This document shows, one piece after another, positions 56,801 through 64,000 of a DNA stretch of 64,000 bases. The position numbers were made by a program, and so were the translations under genes. The notes below the pieces were generated by a model. It saw only the letters and a list, made by a program, of their open reading frames with translations. It was not told the DNA's origin and searched no databases. The stretch lies in assembly GCA_963971405.1 (NCBI GenBank), contig OZ020488.1, positions 22,153,089-22,217,088 on the forward strand, in the 5' to 3' direction. Numbering within the stretch: the stretch's first letter is position 1; each line of letters starts with the position of its first letter. This DNA is from Psococerastis gibbosa (lineage: Eukaryota > Arthropoda > Insecta > Psocodea > Psocidae).

Positions 56801-59800
56801 TATTTATATAAACTTTGAAAATGTGTCTTTAATAGTACATAGAAAAATGTTTAAAAAAAATATTTTGTGCTATCTCAATTTTTTGAATATAAATAATTAT
56901 TAGTGTTTTACACATTTATTTCTCAAAATATTTTTTTTCTTAAATTTCGACATTATTTTTTTTTAATGGTTATAATACATTAAAATTGGACCATTAGGTA
57001 GATCTTAAAGAAACTATTTTTAAAATGTATGGAAGCATAACCTCAGAAATAATATTTGTTTCCACCCTTGCAAGGACTATGAAAATGATCCACTTCCTGG
57101 GTTCTGTTTTATAAAATCATCTAAAACCACCTAAAAATTGAAAACAATTTCATTTTAACAATAATAGTCGAAAGATTTTCAATAACAAACAAGAGGAATC
57201 GCGTTATCCGGGGATTTACGCTAAAAAGTGATAACTCTTCCGTTACTTGGGAAAAGTGTACGGAAAATAGCTGCCTAGCTCCTCCTGGCAAAAAGCACTG
57301 ATCAAGATATTATAAATACGAAAAAACCGGAGAAATCGCAGCTAAACCTACCGGAGGAATTATTCGGACAGTGATGCAAAGGGGAGAAAGGGCACTTTGG
57401 CGAGTGGCCAGATGCAATATGAGGAATACTATTGATTCTATTAATCATAGTTGGAACCAGCTCTCAGTCTAAAAGTACTGCAAAGAGACTTGTCCCCAAA
57501 CTTTGAATAACATGGGGCTTCAATCATACGCTGCTAATAACAAACCGGCACTGACTTTACGTCAAATGAAAAGAAGACGCGTTTGGAGAAATCACTTGAT
57601 GATTTGGTTAAAAGATAACTGGCGCCAGACATCAAGAGTAATCTGTACCAAAACAAGGTCTATTTGCCAGAGTGCATCTGAAAAACGACTAAATTCCCAA
57701 CTTCAGTGATGGTTTGGGGTTATATAAGTGGAGAGGGTGTGGGAGAATTGTATTTTGTTAAAGGAACGGTTAATAATGAGAAACATATAACAATTATGGA
57801 GGAAACGCGGCCGGAAACGTAATTTTCCAGCAAGACGGGGCAACTTGCCATGCAAGTAATATTTCAATGCAATGGCTGGAACGAGAAAACATCACTGTCA
57901 TCCCCTGGAACGCAAACAATCCAGATTTATCACCCATAGAGAGTGTTTGGGGTGAAATGAAGAACTCGCGCGTCGACACAAGCCAAAGATGCCGACAGCT
58001 CATAGACAGGATGCCCAATCGAATAAAAGCCATACTTGGTGTGGAATCGCCAAGTACTAACTGTGATGATTCAATTTCTAGTTTTTGCAATGGTAAAATA
58101 AAATAATTACACTGAAGTAGCCAGTACATGACTGTTTAATAGTGCAGTCATACACTCGTTGTACAGATTCATTGACTGCCCTGGGTTCCGAGAATTTACA
58201 ATTTTTGTGCCTTACGGCGCTCCACTATTTCAAGTCAATTCGTTTTTTAACCCCAAGATTCATATTTGTTGAATTCGTGGTGAAGTCTGCAAAGCCCATT
58301 GATCTATATAAATAACTGGACGCACCATTCACCAAGTGCGTGCCCCAAGGCCACCACCCTCTGCACGGCAAGAGTTTGCAGTATGTATAAAATAGACTTA
58401 AAATGTGAAAAAATCAAATAACTATAAAAAACGGTTCAAAGTAATTTTTAAATTAAATTAATGCCAATTCATTCAGTAGAGTTGATTTATTTCTGCGAAT
58501 TTCGCCGTGCAAACCAAATTTGTCTACTGCTAGCGCGACCTTGAGGGCACGGTTTTGTTGCATTGGGCATATGGCGAGAACCACCCGCCTGGCAAAGCCA
58601 CACACGTTGTGCAAGGATTCTATACTTCAAGGTTACGCCTACCTTAGAAAACTCGATTGAACTGAGAGCAGGGAGAAATGCTACTAACTTTCCTAAATTG
58701 CTTTGAGAAAGCTTTCTACACCGTCACTGAGGCACTAGCACAAAGACAGAACTACCTGGTTTTGACGATATTTTGACGATTTTACTTTATACTTTCTTGT
58801 CGATTACTTGTTGATTACTTGATTGTATCCATTGTCATCACCATTACAGGACCGGAGAGTCTCATGCGCTATTTAAGATACATATATTGTTTAATTGGTT
58901 TCTTAAAGCTACTGAGTGAACTAGCTGCCCTGACCTCCAATGGCAGGCGGTTCCAGTGGCGAATAGAGTATAATACCGTAGATTGCCCATGCCTTGTGGT
59001 CTTATGTACTGGTATTTCATCTGTTGTATAAATATAATATATATGTATATTTTATGTCTTCGCGTTTTGGGCGATGATCATGAAACGAACTGCTACTAGG
59101 AGCTCTCATCACTATTTCTGTTACAGAAAAAATGGTATGGTGGCAAATTCCGAAAATCCTTGGGGAAAACTTTCCTTAGCAGTTTTCCATTCCAAGAATT
59201 AGGAGAAACAAGCCACAACAAGCGACAGGGTGATTTCAAGGATCGTACACGTGCTGCGGCCGAATTATTGACGCTCAACATTGATGTTGCTCGGCTTTAC
59301 TATTGGTTCAAAGTCTGCAAGCCTGAGTTGGATAGAAAAGTGGAGCGGTTTATTAGTGGTAAGCTTCTTGTGTATTGTTTATTATCCATAAATGTTAGCT
59401 AAATTCTTTGGCTAATATTAGCCAATTCAAAATTGATTACTTGGTTCACTCGTATTCTTTATTGAGGCTATGAATTTACGAACTGGGACTGCAGTGCCAA
59501 GACTAGTCTTATTAATCTTTACCCTTCAATACGAATTTGTACAATAACCATAGGAAAAATAGTCTTAAAATCTGTCTTAACCTCCACCACTTCGGGCTAA
59601 TTTTTATCGGACCTCTTTGTCGCACGTTCACAGTCGCATTAAAATTTCATTTTGTTAAATTTGATAACCGTCATTCAGTGCAGACTCTTTTCGGGCAACA
59701 TCGTATTCGCAATAAAACAGCGTTCATTTATATGTTTAATTTATAGATTTATCAAGTAGGTAGGTGAAAATAACTAGAGCCAAAATACCTTTTTATACCT

Positions 59801-60625
59801 GGCAAGGCAATAGTTAGACCGGGCAACTCTACGTTTGCATGTTCTATAGGCTTAGTACTTACGGTTAGTGTAAAAAATTTATTTAAACACATCGGTACAA
59901 ATTTGAAAAAAACGTTATTTTTGAATTTTTAATTAATTATAGGCCAGGATTTTTTCAGACAACCCATTTTTTTTTATAATTCTTAACTTACTAAATTACT
60001 TATAAAATCATTTTCACCCATTAAGCAGGTGTGTAAAGCGACATCTTTCTTCGGATCTTCTACTATAATCTTTCAGTACTCAGTAGATTGGGTGGTCAGA
60101 GGTATGTGGGGTATAGCTACAAAGTCTACATGTGGACTACATTAATGTGTAAATTTATTATTTTGAATAATTGTCCCCTTCAACTGAGTATACCCAAAAG
60201 TTTATGTTTTCTCTTGCTTACAGAATGCGTAGACATGCGACCAGTCAGCCTGGAAATGTTTCATCTCCTTCAAGCGATAATCAGCATGAGAAGTAAACAA
60301 GAAGCAATGGTTCTCTTGATGATAGAAAGCTCCCTAAAGTCGGAAGACTCACGCCTTCTAGACTTGCTCTCCACCGTGGTGATGGACACTTCAAGGGATT
60401 ATAAGTCCCATCCGCAAGTTTGGAAATGGGTAGTTGGTCTTGCTCGAAACTTGAGTAATGCCTCGGCCGACCGTCTTAAAATTGTAGCCACATTGGTTAG
60501 CAGAGGAGGGGATGAAGCATTGACGAAAGCCGTTCGATCAGAGATACCGAGGATTCTGTTTAAGGAGCAACCATTCGATGATACAATGAAATGCAAGATT
60601 CATATTCTCTACTGGTGTTGCACAG
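53873..60625 (+). CDS. Tex10: TEX10 / Ipi1-like protein, N-terminal ~535 residues (partial, C-terminus beyond right edge)
   Basis: Six exons: 53873-54055, 55335-55451, 55697-56086, 56457-56738, 59127-59358, 60224-60625. All phases agree (phase 0 at the first four junctions, phase 1 at the fifth). The protein opens with a lysine-rich segment (MGKHKKILRAEKAKVQLKKK), then a segment resembling the TEX10 N-terminus (DLLNHLQHHNVNIQ followed by GGLEGIKELFQ). Leucine-rich HEAT/armadillo-like helices follow. Family knowledge: yeast Ipi1 and animal TEX10 belong to the Rix1/PELP1-TEX10-WDR18 complex, which acts in the nucleolus on pre-60S ribosomal particles. The last visible exon ends in phase 1, so further exons lie to the right; none was recognised before 64000. 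Intron 1 carries a LINE fragment and intron 4 a dead Tc1 element. The assignment rests on N-terminal and mid-protein resemblance; the last exon is more divergent. Confidence 0.87.
54305..54750 (+). pseudogene. Non-LTR retrotransposon, RNase H/zinc-knuckle C-terminal fragment (TEX10 intron 1)
   Basis: In successive plus-strand frames the translation reads NNKRLRDINPTFYRW and RQEEVMLNRP, then CGHCNTNLTIDRILVHCP and FRQNLPPP. This fits the end of the RNase H domain and the C-terminal CxxC...H...C knuckle of I/Jockey-group elements. Frames are broken. An adjacent GATT repeat (54150-54169) may mark another insertion edge. Confidence 0.78.
57180..58130 (+). pseudogene. Degenerate Tc1-type transposase (DD34E), in TEX10 intron 4
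   Basis: The frame 57820-58106 contains QQDGATCHAS and PWNANNPDLSPIESVWGEMK. Counting from the aspartate of QQD to the glutamate of PIES gives 34 intervening residues, the DD34E spacing of Tc1 elements. The upstream part (57500-57709) is out of frame. Where the first catalytic aspartate belongs, the sequence reads RVICTKTRS, so that residue is lost. Terminal repeats were not located. A dead insertion. Confidence 0.88.
58800..58990 (-). pseudogene. Non-LTR retrotransposon C-terminal scrap (TEX10 intron 4)
   Basis: The minus strand translates to RHWNRLPLEVRAASSLSSFK followed by KPIKQYMYLK and a stop, the classical tail of CR1/Jockey ORF2. The 3' tail (ttgtcgattacttgttgatt on the plus strand near 58797) recurs at about 63166, marking a second tail copy there. 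Confidence 0.75.
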
Positions 60626-61879
60626 GTGAGGAATTGTTATACTCCTCGAAGGATGCTAGGTGTTCTGTTAGAGTAAGGACTTACATTGAAGACATTATGC
60701 GTACCTAAGGGTGCGTTCGAGAACATTGGGTTTCGGAAATAGAAAAGAGCGTGTTGCCCTAGTCAAAATGCTAACAAATCAGTTATATCGTAGCTGTAGT
60801 TGTAAGTAATTCTAGTACAAGTCGTACAATTTTATGTTTGATTACGAAACATTCCTTCGTATTATTCCTACTTAAGTGGTAAACATATTTGCTTCAAAAA
60901 TGTCAATTTTGTGCAAAGTCCCCGTCGTTCGCATTTGTTCGGTAATCTACTTACACTGTTTATTTCCCAATTTTTAACTTTATTTGTCATTGACCGCCAC
61001 TGCAAAATTATTGCATTTTCGGAGTCCCAAAAGATTGTTCTGCTCCAAATGGGACCAAGAACGCTGAACGCACCCTGGTAGATAACTGAATCATATAATT
61101 ATGAATGAGATTTGGTTTTGTGCAAAAAATTATTTTTTGGAGAAATTCTGGAAAATTTACGCTCCAATACATTGCGTACCCTGCCATTACTGTGTTGTAA
61201 TGGATTGGTCTGCCCGTTCTAGAATATGCAATCCCATTGATCAATTCAGTGGTTTGGGATAGGGGATGTTGAGGGATCCGAAATTCAACCCTAGAAGGAT
61301 TATTTACTATGAAATTACTCATATTAAGCATCTACTAATTGATAAATGGGAAATCATGTTTGAGTAAACTCGGACGGGTTCTTTATAATGATACACGATG
61401 GTGAAGTTACAAAATTGCATTCAAGCTTGGCGAAATGGCGTAATGGTGGGGGAGAAGACAGTAAATAATTAGCAGGGCAATAAACAAAAGAATCCACCGA
61501 TGCGGACAAGTTTAATCGCTTTGCACTTGAATGAGGTTAGCTGCTATGAACATCTTAGTAGATGTCGTGTCGGCTCACCAACTTTGAACAAAAGCTCTTT
61601 GATGCACCGTGAAATAATTGTCATTCGCACTCAAGAGGCAAACTTGCGTTATCTTCCCTTTATTTTCGAGAAGATTGAAGCGATGATCCCTTGGTCTATG
61701 TTCTGCATTTCATACTGTTTGCATGTATTATGCTTTGAAACTGTATGGTACGAGTTAGCCCTTACAATTGGCAGTATACTGTCATAGTTAGAAACTATGC
61801 AATTTTAAATTGTATACATCTTAAAAAACAATTTGTCAATATTATTTTATTTTGACCGAAATTAGAACATTGGAAAAAC

Positions 61880-61952
61880 TGGACTTGGCGGGATTCGAAC
61901 CCACGATCTAAGCCTAACCGGGGCGTCGTCTTAACCCCTGGACCACAAGGTT
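61880..61952 (-). tRNA. tRNA-like unit (pseudogene or SINE head)
   Basis: It has a 73-base cloverleaf layout with D-arm GTGGTCCAGGGGTTAA, T-arm GTGGG-TTCGAAT-CCCGC and a T-run just downstream. The anticodon loop reads CCGGTTA: base 33 is C, not U, and the implied GGT anticodon is not used in animal nuclear genomes. The 5' acceptor strand pairs imperfectly with CAAGTCC. Hence probably not a working tRNA. Confidence 0.6.
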
Positions 61953-62127
61953 AACTCAGTAACTCTTCAACCAAAGTTAATTTTATGTCAGTCAATCATA
62001 CCGTATATTATATTATTATTATTATATACATTATATTATGCATATAATGAATAAAACATTGCCTTTATGCAATTAAGTAAGCTCACAGAGCATATAAGTA
62101 GAGGATATAGATCAACTGTTTTTGTCG

Positions 62128-62200
62128 GAGCTTGTGGTCCAGCGGTTAAGACGACGCCCCGATTAGGCGTAGATCGTGGGTTCGAATCCCGCCAAGTCCA
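62128..62200 (+). tRNA. tRNA-like unit, convergent sister of 61880-61952
   Basis: It is a near-copy of the unit at 61880 on the opposite strand. D-arm GTGGTCCAGCGGTTAA and T-arm GTGGG-TTCGAAT-CCCGC are intact; the anticodon stem ACGCC/GGCGT encloses loop CCGATTA. C33 and an implied GAT anticodon argue against a functional tRNA. A six-T terminator follows. The anticodon stem is perfect here, so transcription is conceivable. Confidence 0.6.
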
Positions 62201-62752
62201 GTTTTTTCTATATCCTCTATTTTCGGTTATAACCTCCATAACCAAAGTTAATTTAATGTCAGTGTTATATATTCCATATATATTACTGCATATATGTATT
62301 TTATTTTGTATATTGTATTATTTGTATTAAGGGATAAGGCGCGGAATCCTTGTAGCCAATTGCGATGTTAGGTGGTTAAGTCAATATTAATGTATTAATC
62401 AATGTTAAAATAAAACAAGAATGACAAAGCCGCTTCTGAAAATTTTCCAATTACCAATTACCAATTTACCAACGAACTTGGTTACGTAATTAGAACTTGG
62501 AAGGAAATTTTATATTAACTTAATTCATGTACTCATATGACTTCTCTGAGATCAATCCAATGGGAGCCATGTTTGAACCAATATTTCATTGAAGGTGATC
62601 AACAACAAACATCTTTATGAATGTTAAGAATGTTTATCTAGCAAAAAATTAAATCGTTATAAACAATGGCTTATTGCTGGAGAATGCTTAGTATCGCCCA
62701 CCCCAAATCACCATTGATTTTTAGCATACCGCCCATACCGGTACTTACACAC

Positions 62753-62857
62753 TGCCGCTAGATGTCAGTTGATGTCGGTTGGCGATGGTAGCGCCAACTG
62801 TCGGTATAAACGAAAATTAAATGTAGCGCAGTCTGCCGCTAGATGTCGGTTGATGTC
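62753..62857 (+). repeat. Short direct repeat
   Basis: The unit ctgccgctagatgtc(a/g)gttg occurs at about 62754 and 62832. The intervening cgaaaattaaatgtagcgca block resembles, inverted, the stretch near 42485-42515. Part of an unnamed dispersed repeat. Confidence 0.55.
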
Positions 62858-64000
62858 GGCAGTACCAGCAGCCATGTACACGCACCAATGTAAAATATTC
62901 CTAAATCAAATTATAAAAATATTCTCCAGTAGACGAAAGAGTTAATCTAAACCATCCTCGAATCTCCTTGGACACACACAACAATATTCATCATAATCAG
63001 TCCGGTCGTTTGAGAGGAGGCCCGGAACATACATACGGACAGTCGAAATATATACATTAAGATATATTATATTTATGACATTAGTTATGTATTCATAGTA
63101 GAGATTTGTAAATTTTATTAAGGCCTGTCCTAACTCTACAATTTCTTTTACTTTGGACAAAATTGTCGATTACTTGTTGATTACTTGATTGTATAATTTA
63201 ACAGAAATATTTATTTTTTATTTATTTATGATTGAAATATACTGCCGCTCATTAATTACATTACTAATGCTTGTCCTTAATCCTATACAGTCCATATGTT
63301 ATTATATTTTGTCTATAAAATATAGTCAGTACGGTACGACATTTAATACTTATATTGTTGACTCGTAATAGCATTGTGGAACTATAAACTATGATATGTA
63401 AAGCTTATTTGAATTTTTTTTATTTTCATTTAATTTTAATTGCGTACAAACAATTTAATGAATGTATCCGATTAACCTCTTCAATCGCCTCACTAAGTAA
63501 CCTTATAGGTACTTGTTTGATTGATGATGTAATGTTTTTCGGTCTGCCCAGCCCTCTTTGTTCGGTAGTTCTATTACATGTTTTCGTAATAAAATAAACA
63601 GTATATCTTTCCGCCATCCGGCCCATATTGATGACTCAGACGCTTTCTATAGTAGTGTGTAATAGCATAGATTAACTTTCACGTTACGTGGGGCTTTTCC
63701 TCTCAAATTAGGAGGTTACCTGAGAAGTGCACGTGCTTGACGCGTGGCATGGCGTGACCTCAGATTGACTTCGGCTGTGGTACAATAAGGATCTGATGCC
63801 GATTGACTTGCAGTTCAACCCGCCCCCGCCCTGTGTTGTGGGGTCAGCTGGCATGTCACAGCCCTTTTGACCGTGAGAAAATAGTTCAACAACATGCGAG
63901 GCCATTTTCAAGTCTGTTCTTCTTGTTTCCCCTAAGCTATTCTACTATTAGTGTTTTGTTTAGTTTTGACTTTTCCCCGTAATTTCACATTTACATTATT

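Larger units (their letters stand above)
60626..64000. other. TEX10 intron or distal region without recognised exons
   Basis: Holds the two tRNA-like units, the short direct repeat and a LINE tail copy near 63166. The stretch 63440-63505 matches 36870-36935 (acaaacaatttaatgaatg). No TEX10 exon was recognised after 60625, so the next one is probably further right. Confidence 0.5.

Noticed and set aside
61500-61787. 95-codon plus-strand frame after the last TEX10 exon
   Set aside because: Considered as the next TEX10 exon, but there is no acceptor in the required phase 1 and no resemblance to the family.

Overview
The window is animal nuclear DNA and almost certainly insect: AT-rich, with split genes, GT-AG introns of phase-matched exons and very many transposon remains. 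The protein families point to a non-dipteran insect. I cannot name the species, and no tool was run.

Three conserved genes form the backbone. (1) At the left edge, on the minus strand, are the first seven coding exons of Ku80/XRCC5 (ATG at 6181, running off the window at 65). Ku80 binds DNA ends in non-homologous end joining. (2) From 52231 down to 10687, on the minus strand, lies what appears to be a complete 20-exon receptor protein tyrosine phosphatase of the Ptp10D/Ptp4E type. It has a signal peptide, about eleven fibronectin type III repeats, one membrane helix and one catalytic domain. The 20 exons sum to 4611 nt and every splice phase agrees. (3) From 53873, on the plus strand, six exons encode the first ~535 residues of a TEX10/Ipi1-like protein (ribosome biogenesis, Rix1-complex type); the rest lies beyond the right edge. 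Genes 2 and 3 are head to head with starts 1.6 kb apart. A GC-rich minus-strand exon (53331-53504) and a TATA-like motif lie between them.

Everything else is largely mobile DNA: fragments of at least five non-LTR retrotransposons; a Penelope-like element with a GIY-YIG domain and a hammerhead-like motif; a dead DD34E Tc1 element in a TEX10 intron; two long-inverted-repeat Tc1/mariner-like elements with TA target duplications; and a hAT-like element (8-bp duplication). Two of these families are inserted into each other three deep at 44449-49512. Two tRNA-like units and a tRNA-derived SINE are also present.

The most distinctive signal is a dozen fold-back elements flanked by TTA/TAA (PIF/Harbinger-style). 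They share a terminal box (GGCG...TTCCAC) and, in most, a central box (GTGGTAGCAGACAT), while the arm sequence between the boxes differs from copy to copy. Within several copies the two arms still match each other almost perfectly. Three loci carry a second element at the exact palindrome centre. One copy ends five bases from a Ptp10D splice donor.
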